Below are positions 46,335-54,512 of a stretch of DNA of 64,000 nt, in pieces (position 1 is the stretch's first letter; each line of letters starts with the position of its first letter). The position numbers were made by a program, and so were the translations under genes. The notes under the pieces were generated by a model, which ran no database searches, was not told where the DNA came from, and worked only from the letters and a program-made list of their open reading frames with translations. The DNA is from Pinibacter aurantiacus (GTDB lineage Bacteria > Bacteroidota > Bacteroidia > Chitinophagales > Chitinophagaceae), in the NCBI RefSeq assembly GCF_019130065.1, contig NZ_JAHSPG010000011.1, positions 179,854 to 243,853 on the forward strand, read 5' to 3'.

Positions 46335-47590
46335 AAACTCCAGTATTTTCTATGATTGATTTTGTTCCTATAAATGCCTTTCAAATCTACTATCAAGGCG
46401 TTGGGTTTCGTATGTGTTATAAAATAATTTTCATCTAAATTAACATATGCGTCATGCGGTATGGTTACGACAATCGCATCATAATCATCGCTTTCATTTT
46501 CCACAAGTTTCAACCCGTATTGTAGTTGCACATCTTCCTGTTTCGCAAACGGGTCTTCTACGTCTACTTTAATATTGAAAGCCAGCAATTCTTTTACGGT
46601 ATCAACAATTTTGGAATTGCGAATATCGCTAACATTTTCTTTAAAAGTAACCCCTTTCACCAATACTTTAGGTTCGTTGGTGGTGCGCAAAACATGTGTA
46701 ATAATCTTTCTGGCTACATATTTCGCCATATCATCGTTGATAAACCGGCTTGCTGCAATTACCTTGGATTCATAACCGAGAGACGCGGCTTTGTAGGTGA
46801 GGTAATAGGGATCAACACCTATACAATGTCCGCCAACAAGGCCCGGTTGAAATCTGAGAAAGTTCCATTTTGTAGATGCGGCTTCTATGACGTCGAAAGT
46901 GTTCACTCCCATTTTGTCGAATATCATTGACAATTCATTCATCAATGAAATGTTCATGTCGCGTTGGGTATTCTCAACTATTTTAGAAGCCTCCGCAACC
47001 TTTATGGAAGGTGCTTTAAAAATACCCGCCGTAATGATCAGTGAATAAACCTGCGCTATTTCCTGCAGTGCTTCTTCGTCGCTGCCCGACACCACTTTCA
47101 CTACATTTTGCAATGTGTTTTTTGTGTCGCCAACATTTATTCTTTCAGGCGAATAACCGAGTTTGAAATCTTTGCCCAATGTAAGGCCCGAACACTTTTC
47201 CAATATGGGGAGACAGTCTTCTTCCGTGCAACCCGGGTAGGTAGTAGATTCGTACACTACATAATCTCCGCGCTTCAATGCCTTGCCTATTTGGGTAGAA
47301 GCAATGGTCAGCGGGCCAAGATCGGGTACATTGTACTTGTTTACCGGCGTTGGAACGGTGACAATAAAAAATGAGGCTTTGCTCAACGCTGCGGCCTCAT
47401 TTGTAAATATTATAGTCTCAGAATTATATTGTTTGTTACCCTGCAGTTCTTTTACAAGATCAACATTGATATCATACCCAATTACAGAAAAATGCTCAGC
47501 AAACGCCAGTGCTACAGGCAAGCCTACATAGCCCAGGCCGATTACGGCAAGAGAAGTCCTTTTTTCTTGTAACTGCTGAAACATGGGCAT
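46331..47590 (-). CDS. UDP-N-acetylhexosamine 6-dehydrogenase (TviB/WbpA-type)
   Basis: This 419-residue protein has the nucleotide-sugar dehydrogenase layout: an N-terminal Rossmann domain (VIGLGYVGLPVALAF), a central helical domain, and a C-terminal UDP-binding domain. The catalytic Cys lies in GGHCIGVDPYYLTYKA, typical of the WecC/TviB/WbpA branch acting on UDP-GlcNAc, UDP-GalNAc or UDP-ManNAc. The product is the uronate. Coupled to rfbB, it should feed an acidic amino sugar to a polysaccharide. The start at 47590 may be 47584 (second Met). Confidence 0.9.
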   Translation of the reverse strand: MPMFQQLQEKRTSLAVIGLGYVGLPVALAFAEHFSVIGYDINVDLVKELQGNKQYNSETIIFTNEAAALSKASFFIVTVPTPVNKYNVPDLGPLTIASTQIGKALKRGDYVVYESTTYPGCTEEDCLPILEKCSGLTLGKDFKLGYSPERINVGDTKNTLQNVVKVVSGSDEEALQEIAQVYSLIITAGIFKAPSIKVAEASKIVENTQRDMNISLMNELSMIFDKMGVNTFDVIEAASTKWNFLRFQPGLVGGHCIGVDPYYLTYKAASLGYESKVIAASRFINDDMAKYVARKIITHVLRTTNEPKVLVKGVTFKENVSDIRNSKIVDTVKELLAFNIKVDVEDPFAKQEDVQLQYGLKLVENESDDYDAIVVTIPHDAYVNLDENYFITHTKPNALIVDLKGIYRNKINHRKYWSL

Positions 47591-47591
47591 T

Positions 47592-47704
47592 AATTGAAAG
47601 TTCCTGCCCGACTAAAGTCATTCAGGCGGGGAAAATGGAAAGTTGAAAATGGAGAACGAAAGGTTGCACCGTTCATTTTCAATTTTCAACTTTCAATTTT
47701 CAAT
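47592..47704. repeat. TTGAAAA inverted repeat with GC-rich insert in left arm
   Basis: The right arm (47670-47704) complements a left arm that starts at 47592 and resumes at 47632-47665. The left arm is interrupted at 47603-47631 by a GC-rich 29-base segment like that at 33316-33345. The right arm ends one base before the UXS stop. Confidence 0.8.
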
Positions 47705-48688
47705 TTATTTGACGCTTTGAAATTCTTTCGGCTGTTTTACAAGCTCTTCTTTAGGTAAGGATTTAAAGTACTCATAAGTAATTCGAACGCCTTCTGCACG
47801 TTTTACTTTTGGCTCCCATCCCAGGATTTCTTTTGCTTTGGAGATGTCCGGCTTGCGCTGTTTAGGATCATCTTTTGGCAAAGGCTTGTAGACAATCTTC
47901 TGTGTTGTACCGGTCAGTTTGATGATCTCTTCTGCGAAGTCTTTCAGAGAAATTTCATCCGGGTTGCCAATGTTTACCGGGTTTACATAATCGCTCATCA
48001 ACAAACGGTAAATGCCTTCGATAAGATCATCTACATAGCAGAAAGAGCGGGTTTGAGAACCATCTCCAAACACTGTAAGATCTTCTCCACGCAATGCCTG
48101 GCCGATGAATGCAGGTAGTGCACGACCGTCATTAAGTCGCATGCGCGGGCCGTATGTGTTGAATATGCGTACTATTCTTGTTTCTAAATTATGGAAAGTG
48201 TGGTATGCCATTGTGATCGCTTCCTGGAAGCGTTTTGCTTCATCATATACACCACGTGGGCCTATCGGGTTCACATTGCCCCAATACTCCTCGTTTTGCG
48301 GATGCACCAACGGATCACCATATACTTCTGATGTAGATGCGATCAACATCCTGGCGTTTTTCGCTTTTGCCAAACCAAGACAGTTGTGCGTTCCCAGGGA
48401 ACCTACTTTCAGCGTTTGGATAGGAATTTTTAAATAGTCGATCGGGCTAGCCGGTGAAGCAAAATGTAAGATATAGTGAAGTTCGCCGGGAACGTGAATG
48501 AATTTGCTCACATCGTGGTGGTAAAATTCAAATTGTTCGAGCTTGAACAAATGTTCAATGTTGCGAAGATCGCCTGTAATAAGGTTATCCATTCCAATTA
48601 CGTGAAAACCTTCTTTTATAAAACGGTCGCAAAGATGTGATCCTAAAAATCCTGCGGCGCCGGTGATGAGTACTCGTTTACGGGACAT
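47705..48688 (-). CDS. uxs: UDP-glucuronate decarboxylase (UDP-xylose synthase)
   Basis: This 327-residue SDR enzyme decarboxylates UDP-glucuronate to UDP-xylose. Marks are [16 protein letters not shown], the [10 protein letters not shown] motif, the catalytic Tyr-Lys in GVYDEAKRF, and the Arg-rich substrate loop around [11 protein letters not shown]. It lies downstream of ugd on the same strand, which supplies its substrate. Confidence 0.95.
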   Translation of the reverse strand: MSRKRVLITGAAGFLGSHLCDRFIKEGFHVIGMDNLITGDLRNIEHLFKLEQFEFYHHDVSKFIHVPGELHYILHFASPASPIDYLKIPIQTLKVGSLGTHNCLGLAKAKNARMLIASTSEVYGDPLVHPQNEEYWGNVNPIGPRGVYDEAKRFQEAITMAYHTFHNLETRIVRIFNTYGPRMRLNDGRALPAFIGQALRGEDLTVFGDGSQTRSFCYVDDLIEGIYRLLMSDYVNPVNIGNPDEISLKDFAEEIIKLTGTTQKIVYKPLPKDDPKQRKPDISKAKEILGWEPKVKRAEGVRITYEYFKSLPKEELVKQPKEFQSVK

Positions 48689-48697
48689 GTTGTTTGA

Positions 48698-48854
48698 GAA
48701 ATTAGAAATTAGGAATTAGGAATTAGTGTTTCATATTCTACGAGTGTGAATGAAATGCAACGTTTTATAGAATGTGTCATTAGCATCTACCCGAATATAA
48801 ACAGGGAATTAGAAACCAGGAACATCTAATTCCTAATTTCTAATTCCTAATTCC
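48698..48854. repeat. Inverted repeat of GGAATTA units between uxs and ugd
   Basis: Arms 48698-48726 and 48826-48854 are about 29 bases of GAAATTAG and GGAATTAG units, complementary with few mismatches over a 99-base spacer. The right arm touches the ugd stop. Confidence 0.85.
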
Positions 48855-50171
48855 TTACTTTTTTACTGCTGCCGGACGGCCAATGCTTTCATAGTGGAAA
48901 CCCAGTTCTCCAATAGCGTCTACTTCGAAAAGATTGCGACCATCAAAGATCACTTTACTTTTCAGGTTAGAAACGATCTTAAGGAAATCCGGTGTTCTAA
49001 ACTCGTTCCATTCTGTTGCAATGATCAATGCATTTGCGCCTGCCAAAGCATCGTATTGGCTTTCTGCGTATTGAATTTTATCTCCAATAACGCTTTTCAC
49101 ATTGTTCATTGCTTCAGGGTCGTAAGCAGTAACAGTAGCGCCTTCTGCCAGCAAAGCATCAATGATGTATAAAGCCGGAGCTTCGCGAATATCGTCTGTA
49201 TTAGGTTTGAAAGCAAGCCCCCACAAAGCGAAGTGTTTGCCTTTCAAGTCACCTTTGAAGAATTTTCTAACTTTTGGCAGCAAATGAAGTTTTTGTTTTT
49301 CATTCACATCCATAACTGCGTTCAGTATCTGGAAGTCATAGCTAACTTCGGTTGAAGATTTTACCAGTGCCTGAACATCTTTAGGAAAGCAGCTTCCGCC
49401 GTAACCAATGCCGGGAAACAGGAATCTTTTACCGATTCTTTCGTCGCTACCAATACCGCGACGAACCATGTCAACATCTGCATCCAGTCTTTCACAAAGC
49501 TGCGCAATCTCGTTCATGAATGAGATCTTTGTAGCAAGGAAAGAGTTTGCCGCATATTTGGTAAGTTCTGCGGAACGCTCATCCATAAAAATTACAGGGT
49601 TACCGGAACGCACAAATGGCGCGTACAGGTCGCTCATATACTTCTTTGCTTTTTCTGAGCTTGTACCGATCACCACTCTGTCGGGCTTCATGAAGTCATC
49701 AACCGCAACACCTTCACGTAAAAATTCAGGGTTTGACACCACATCAAATTCTACTTTGCAGTTTTTTGCGATGGCTGCATGCACTTTTTCTGCGGTACCA
49801 ACTGGCACTGTGCTTTTGTCAACGATTACTTTGTAGTCGGTTAATAATTTACCTATATGATCTGCAACACCCAATATATATCTCAGGTCTGCAGATCCAT
49901 CCTCACCCGGAGGTGTTGGAAGTGCCAGGAATACTATTTGCGCATCTTTAATACCTTCTTCGAGATTGGTAGTAAAGCGAAGACGCTCTTCTTTTAAATT
50001 GCGAAGGAATAATTTTTCAAGGCCGGGCTCATAAATGGTGATTTCTCCATTAGTAAGCTTCTCAACTTTTTTCTGATCGATGTCAATACAGGTTACTTCA
50101 TTTCCTGTTTCGGAGAAACATGTGCCTGTTACGAGCCCCACGTAGCCCGTTCCTACAACTGCAATTTTCAT
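48855..50171 (-). CDS. ugd: UDP-glucose 6-dehydrogenase
   Basis: This 438-residue enzyme oxidises UDP-glucose twice to UDP-glucuronate with NAD. It has VVGTGYVGLVTGTCF, the PTPPGEDGSAD loop and the catalytic GGSCFPKDV with its Cys. It follows the aminotransferase by 26 bases and should be cotranscribed with it, then supply UXS. Confidence 0.95.
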   Translation of the reverse strand: MKIAVVGTGYVGLVTGTCFSETGNEVTCIDIDQKKVEKLTNGEITIYEPGLEKLFLRNLKEERLRFTTNLEEGIKDAQIVFLALPTPPGEDGSADLRYILGVADHIGKLLTDYKVIVDKSTVPVGTAEKVHAAIAKNCKVEFDVVSNPEFLREGVAVDDFMKPDRVVIGTSSEKAKKYMSDLYAPFVRSGNPVIFMDERSAELTKYAANSFLATKISFMNEIAQLCERLDADVDMVRRGIGSDERIGKRFLFPGIGYGGSCFPKDVQALVKSSTEVSYDFQILNAVMDVNEKQKLHLLPKVRKFFKGDLKGKHFALWGLAFKPNTDDIREAPALYIIDALLAEGATVTAYDPEAMNNVKSVIGDKIQYAESQYDALAGANALIIATEWNEFRTPDFLKIVSNLKSKVIFDGRNLFEVDAIGELGFHYESIGRPAAVKK

Positions 50172-50197
50172 TTTAGGAAAGTGTTTTTATGGTTTAT

Positions 50198-51328
50198 TTA
50201 GTTGTTTACAAATGCTAATACTTTGTCAATAATATACTTCATTTGATCTGCGTCCATTTCTGTATGAATTGGAAGTGAGATCACTCTTTCAGTCAAATAA
50301 TCCGTTACCGGCAAATCAGTTGCTTCGCTGTTAAACGCAGCAAACATTTTTTGACGGTGCGCCGGCACCGGATAATAAAGCATTGAAGGAATTTTATGTT
50401 CTGCAAGAAATTTGCTTAAACCATCTCTATCCACACCTTCCAGCGTTAATGTGTATTGGTGAAACACATGCTTGCTGTTAGAAGCCCTGAAGGGAACCTT
50501 TAACTTAGGGTTATTGGCAAATGCGTTATCATAAAAATCAGCCACTTTTGTCCTGGCAGCTATATAATTATCCAGTTCTTTCAATTTAATGTCCAATATG
50601 GCGGCTTGAATGGCATCCAGTCTACTGTTACAACCCACCACATCATGGTAGTAGCGTTTGCTTTGGCCGTGATTGGCTATCATCCGCATTTTGTCAGCTA
50701 ACGCATCGTCATCAGTAAATATTGCGCCACCGTCTCCATAACATCCTAAATTTTTGGATGGGTAGAAAGACGTGCAGCCTATTGTACCAATGGATCCTGT
50801 TTTTTTAGTCGTTCCGTCTTTAAAGGTATAATCACTGCCTATAGCCTGTGCGTTATCTTCGATGACGAAAAGGTTATGTTTTTTGGCAATATCCATAATC
50901 GCGTCCATGTTTGCAGCATGGCCATATAAGTGTACGGGAACAATTGCCTTCGTTTTCGGGGTGATGGCTTTTTCTATGGCAGCGGGATCGATGCAAAATG
51001 TTTGAGGATCTACTTCAACAAAAACGGGGGTTAAACGCAACAATGCCACAACCTCAACAGTAGCAATATACGTAAAAGACGGGGTAATCACCTCATCTCC
51101 CGGTTTTAAATCCAGCGCCATCATGGCAATTTGCAATGCATCGGTACCGTTTGCGCAGGTTACTACGTGCTTTGAACCATTATATTTTGCAAGATTTTCT
51201 GAGAAGTCGTTCACGGTTTTGCCGCCTATAAACATTGAACTGTCAATTACTCCAAGTACAGCCGCGTCGATCTGGTCTTTTATTTTGAGGTACTGGCGAC
51301 GCGTGTCCACCATTTGTATAGGATGCAT
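50198..51328 (-). CDS. DegT/DnrJ/EryC1/StrS sugar aminotransferase (WbpE-like)
   Basis: The ATG at 51328 (MHPIQMVDTRRQYLKIKDQI) is chosen over 51352 because a -7 element covers the upstream ATG. The 376-residue PLP enzyme has CANGTDALQIAM, VHLYGHAANMDAI, the DNAQAIG aspartate and the PLP lysine in YPSKNLGCYGDGGA. Such enzymes aminate a keto-sugar nucleotide. Its nearest class is WbpE/WlbC, which aminates the 3-keto UDP-hexuronate, and this fits the dehydrogenase at 46331. It heads the 43-51 kb run. Confidence 0.9.
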   Translation of the reverse strand: MHPIQMVDTRRQYLKIKDQIDAAVLGVIDSSMFIGGKTVNDFSENLAKYNGSKHVVTCANGTDALQIAMMALDLKPGDEVITPSFTYIATVEVVALLRLTPVFVEVDPQTFCIDPAAIEKAITPKTKAIVPVHLYGHAANMDAIMDIAKKHNLFVIEDNAQAIGSDYTFKDGTTKKTGSIGTIGCTSFYPSKNLGCYGDGGAIFTDDDALADKMRMIANHGQSKRYYHDVVGCNSRLDAIQAAILDIKLKELDNYIAARTKVADFYDNAFANNPKLKVPFRASNSKHVFHQYTLTLEGVDRDGLSKFLAEHKIPSMLYYPVPAHRQKMFAAFNSEATDLPVTDYLTERVISLPIHTEMDADQMKYIIDKVLAFVNN

Positions 51329-51349
51329 AATTATAGATTTTAAGCGCCG

Positions 51350-51357
51350 CAAAAATA
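51350..51357 (-). promoter_or_regulatory. -7 element of the nucleotide-sugar run
   Basis: TATTTTTG on the minus strand lies 21 bases before the ATG at 51328. It is the only convincing promoter found upstream of the seven genes, with none seen after the internal repeats. Confidence 0.6.
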
Positions 51358-51476
51358 GTGAAATAAGTGTAGCAGCCTATTGTTTTTTGAGCCTTGGGAA
51401 TCACTTAAATGCATCAAAACGATTATTTTAGGGCAATTCTCTTTCTAAAATAATGCCAAAAAAGGCTTTAGGCCTT

Positions 51477-51627
51477 AATTTGACGATTTGAAAATTTGAA
51501 AATTTGAAAATGCTTCTGGTCGATCATTCTTCCTTGATAGTTGGCCTCTTTTTGTTATGATCAACATTGGTCAATACTAATGCACCAAAGGAATTTTCAA
51601 ATTTTCAAATCTTCAAATCTTCAAATT
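51477..51627. repeat. AAAATTTG inverted repeat between divergent genes
   Basis: Arms 51477-51513 and about 51592-51627 pair over 35 bases with two mismatches. It lies in the 353-base divergent gap 51329-51681, which holds no gene but a weak TATCTTTA element (51644-51651) before the Kdo transferase. Confidence 0.85.
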
Positions 51628-51681
51628 ATTGATCTCCTTCCTCTATCTTTATTTTCTGAACGTTTTCAACTTTTTATCTTA

Positions 51682-52956
51682 ATGCTATTTTTTTATAAAC
51701 TCTTTACATTGCTGTATTCTTTCGGCATCAGGCTTATTGCACCGTGGAACCCCAAAGCAAAAAAATGGCTGGATGGAAGAAAAGATATTTTCAGTAAACT
51801 GCAACAAGCCTTCGCCAGCAACACCAAACCGGTGGTATGGATGCACTGCGCATCGCTCGGAGAGTTTGAACAGGGACGTCCCGTGCTCGAAAAGATCAGA
51901 GCAGAATATCCCGGCGTGGCCATATTACTCACCTTTTTTTCACCATCGGGTTACGAGGTAAGAAAAGACTATAGCGGTGCAGACTGGATTTTTTATTTGC
52001 CGCTCGATAGTCGTGCAAATGCTGAAAAATTACTGGCGATTGCAAAACCGCAGCTTGTTTTGTGGGTGAAATACGAATACTGGTACTATTATCTTACTGC
52101 AATAAAAAAACGAAACACCCCTCTCCTGCTGATCTCCGGCATATACCGTAAGGGGCAGCCTTTTTTTAAATGGTATGGCGGTATGCATAGAGAAATGCTG
52201 GCTTGCTTTGCACATTTGTTTGTTCAAAATAAGGCATCAAAAGATCTGCTCGAAAAAATAAATATTACCGACAATGTTACGGTTGGCGGAGATACACGCT
52301 TCGACAGGGTAATAGAGATTGCTGAAGGATTTAAGCCGATTGACGTGGTGGCGCATTTTTGTTACAATCATAAAGTGATTGTTGCAGGAAGTACCTGGGA
52401 TGAAGATGAAAAAGAAATGGATCATTACGCCAATACACATCCGGAAATTCGTTTTGTAATTGCTCCGCATGAAATTGACGAGGACCATTTACAAAGCATT
52501 GAAAAACTTTTTAAGAACACGATCCGTTTTTCTGAACTCAGGAAAAGTATTGAGGCGGGAATCATTGCAGATTCGCAGATAGCAAACAATGTTTTAATTA
52601 TTGATAACATTGGGATGCTGTCGAAACTATATCATTATGCAACTGTAACCTTTATTGGTGGCGGTTTTGGAGAAGATGGCGTACACAATGTGCTGGAAGC
52701 TGCGGTGTATGGCAAACCTGTTGTTTACGGACCGGTGTATGATAAATACATTGAGGCGGTGGAACTGGAAGATTGCGGCGGAGGCCTTAGTGTTGGCAGC
52801 GCATTGGAGTTGGAGGCTACCTTTAACGAGTTACTAAACGATGCCGAAGTACTTGAAAAGTCGGCCTTTGCGGCTAAAAACTATGTTTATACCCACAAAG
52901 GCGCCACTAACAAAGTGATGGATCATATTCAGGAAAAACGTCTTTTAACTAACTGA
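51682..52956 (+). CDS. waaA: 3-deoxy-D-manno-octulosonic acid (Kdo) transferase
   Basis: The ATG at 51682 begins the real N-terminus (MLFFYKLFTLLYSFGIRLI), a membrane anchor; the frame from 51541 crosses the repeat. The 424-residue GT30 enzyme adds Kdo to lipid IVA. The catalytic glutamate lies in HCASLGEFEQGRPVLE, and the C-terminal CMP-Kdo domain appears in GGGFGEDGVHNVLEAAVYG. The end overlaps the convergent gene by 28 bases. Confidence 0.93.
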   Translation: MLFFYKLFTLLYSFGIRLIAPWNPKAKKWLDGRKDIFSKLQQAFASNTKPVVWMHCASLGEFEQGRPVLEKIRAEYPGVAILLTFFSPSGYEVRKDYSGADWIFYLPLDSRANAEKLLAIAKPQLVLWVKYEYWYYYLTAIKKRNTPLLLISGIYRKGQPFFKWYGGMHREMLACFAHLFVQNKASKDLLEKINITDNVTVGGDTRFDRVIEIAEGFKPIDVVAHFCYNHKVIVAGSTWDEDEKEMDHYANTHPEIRFVIAPHEIDEDHLQSIEKLFKNTIRFSELRKSIEAGIIADSQIANNVLIIDNIGMLSKLYHYATVTFIGGGFGEDGVHNVLEAAVYGKPVVYGPVYDKYIEAVELEDCGGGLSVGSALELEATFNELLNDAEVLEKSAFAAKNYVYTHKGATNKVMDHIQEKRLLTN

Positions 52957-53663
52957 TCAAACAGTTTTACGATTTCCTTATTTTCATCCCATCCCAGTTT
53001 TAATTTCAATTCTCTTTCGATCCAGTATTGAGCTTCTGCCAGTATGCGGAAGTTATTGATGGTTTTAATGCTTCGTTCATATCCAACTTCATCGCCTCTG
53101 AAAAGTTCGCTTACAAATACGTAGCGGTCATTGACGCCAATGGCTTTTCTAAGGTCACGAACCGGAGCATCTACGATCGTATCGCTGAGCTCTGTGCCGT
53201 TTGACCTGAGACGATCATTCAGCGAAGTAGCACCATTGCCATTTTTGGCGATCACATCGTTGATTTCTTTAAAATCTGCCTGGTGTGCAAGGGTTGGAAT
53301 TTCCCTTACCGCATCAAATACCCATTCAATTGGGGGATCTTTCTTTTTTGTAACAGGTTGAGGCGGAGCCGACTGTGGTTTTGGAACAACTACCGGCTTT
53401 TCCTGTATAAATTGTTCCTTTTCTACTTCTACTTTTATTTCTTCAGATTTTGGCGCAACTTCTGTGGATAGTTTTGCGTGCGAAGAGTTGAAAGAAGGCA
53501 GTACAACTGCTACCTTTGCCGACCCCAATTGCGGCCGTTCGCCTTGTGCAGCGTGCTGTAGTTCAGCCTGAAGGAGCTGAACAGTTAACATCATGGCTGA
53601 AACATCGTTGTTTTGATCCAGCTGTTCTTGCAGCTTTGCGATCAACGCTTTGACTCTTTCCAT
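52929..53663 (-). CDS. Conserved hypothetical protein, 244 aa
   Basis: The ATG at 53663 (MERVKALIAKLQEQLDQNND) is chosen over an upstream TTG at 53693. The N-terminal 50 residues are a coiled-coil-like helix; a Pro/Lys/Glu-rich linker (about 80-115) follows, and a conserved C-terminal domain of about 130 residues (from EWVFDAVREIPTL) ends the protein. This last part has SLNDRLRSNGTELSDTI and LFRGDEVGYERSIK, a pattern I have seen in Bacteroidota proteins of unknown function. No signal peptide is present. It is divergent from tdk. Confidence 0.75.
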   Translation of the reverse strand: MERVKALIAKLQEQLDQNNDVSAMMLTVQLLQAELQHAAQGERPQLGSAKVAVVLPSFNSSHAKLSTEVAPKSEEIKVEVEKEQFIQEKPVVVPKPQSAPPQPVTKKKDPPIEWVFDAVREIPTLAHQADFKEINDVIAKNGNGATSLNDRLRSNGTELSDTIVDAPVRDLRKAIGVNDRYVFVSELFRGDEVGYERSIKTINNFRILAEAQYWIERELKLKLGWDENKEIVKLFDQLVKRRFS

Positions 53664-53672
53664 GTTTACAAT

Positions 53673-53680
53673 TACTTTTG
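53673..53680 (+). promoter_or_regulatory. -7 element of tdk
   Basis: TACTTTTG lies 63 bases before the ATG at 53744. Confidence 0.45.
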
Positions 53681-53743
53681 GGTTAGTGTTCAATCAATTA
53701 TAAAGTTAGATACAATTTTCCAACAAATCACTAATTACTGATT

Positions 53744-54325
53744 ATGTTCATCGAACCGAATTTATCGGGAGAGCGCCGTGGCTGGATTGAAGTTATTTGC
53801 GGAAGTATGTTTTCCGGAAAAACCGAAGAGCTGATCCGTCGCCTCAAAAGAGCCAAAATAGCCAACCTGAAGGTTGAAATATTTAAACCTGCTATTGATA
53901 TACGCTATCACGAGCAGAATATTGTGTCTCACGATGAAAACTCAATAATCTCTTCTCCTATCGATAATTCGCAAACTATATTACTGCTTGCAAATGATGT
54001 AGATGTGATTGGTATTGACGAGGCTCAGTTCTTTGACGACATGCTACCCGAAGTGTGCGACCAGCTAGCCCTTCGTGGTATCCGCGTAATTGTTGCAGGA
54101 TTGGATATGGACTACCTGGCTAAACCTTTCGGGCAAATGCCCAATCTACTAGCCAAAGCAGATTATATTACCAAGTTGCATGCCATTTGTGTAAAATGTG
54201 GAAACATTGCTAATTATTCTTACAGGAAGTCAGCCACAGGACCGCAGGTCCTACTCGGCGAAAAAGATGTTTATGAGCCGAGATGCAGGCATTGCTATTA
54301 TGAGGAATCAGGAATCAGGAGTTAG
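53744..54325 (+). CDS. tdk: Thymidine kinase
   Basis: This 193-residue type II enzyme phosphorylates thymidine with ATP. The P-loop is [11 protein letters not shown], the DEAQFF motif follows, and a zinc lasso is formed by CVKCG and CRHC near the C-terminus. The final residues (EESGIRS) read through the start of a repeat arm, which may have shifted the stop. Confidence 0.95.
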   Translation: MFIEPNLSGERRGWIEVICGSMFSGKTEELIRRLKRAKIANLKVEIFKPAIDIRYHEQNIVSHDENSIISSPIDNSQTILLLANDVDVIGIDEAQFFDDMLPEVCDQLALRGIRVIVAGLDMDYLAKPFGQMPNLLAKADYITKLHAICVKCGNIANYSYRKSATGPQVLLGEKDVYEPRCRHCYYEESGIRS

Positions 54326-54347
54326 GAGTTAGGAATTAGGAGTTGGG
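54303..54347. repeat. Single GGAGTTA phrase-repeat arm after tdk
   Basis: Runs of AGGAGTTAGG and GGAATTAGG begin before the tdk stop. No clear partner arm is present downstream. Confidence 0.65.
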
Positions 54348-54453
54348 AACTGCTTTCTCCTATGCGAAATCTAAAAGTTAGATTATCAAGCCGAATCACT
54401 TCGCGGGCTTTCTCTGTTATTCAATTATTCAATTATTAAGTCATTCAAAATAC

Positions 54454-54483
54454 AAAGGGCCGTGTCTTTCGACACAGCCCTTT
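54454..54483. terminator. Bidirectional terminator, tdk and T9SS cargo gene
   Basis: AAAGGGC(C)GTGTC pairs with GACAC(A)GCCCTTT around TTTC. A few A and T residues flank it. Confidence 0.8.
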
Positions 54484-54512
54484 GGGGTTTACATATTAAG
54501 AATTAACAACTA

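Noticed and set aside
51541..51681. N-terminal extension of the Kdo transferase
   Set aside because: It crosses the repeat arm; the ATG at 51682 starts the usual membrane anchor.
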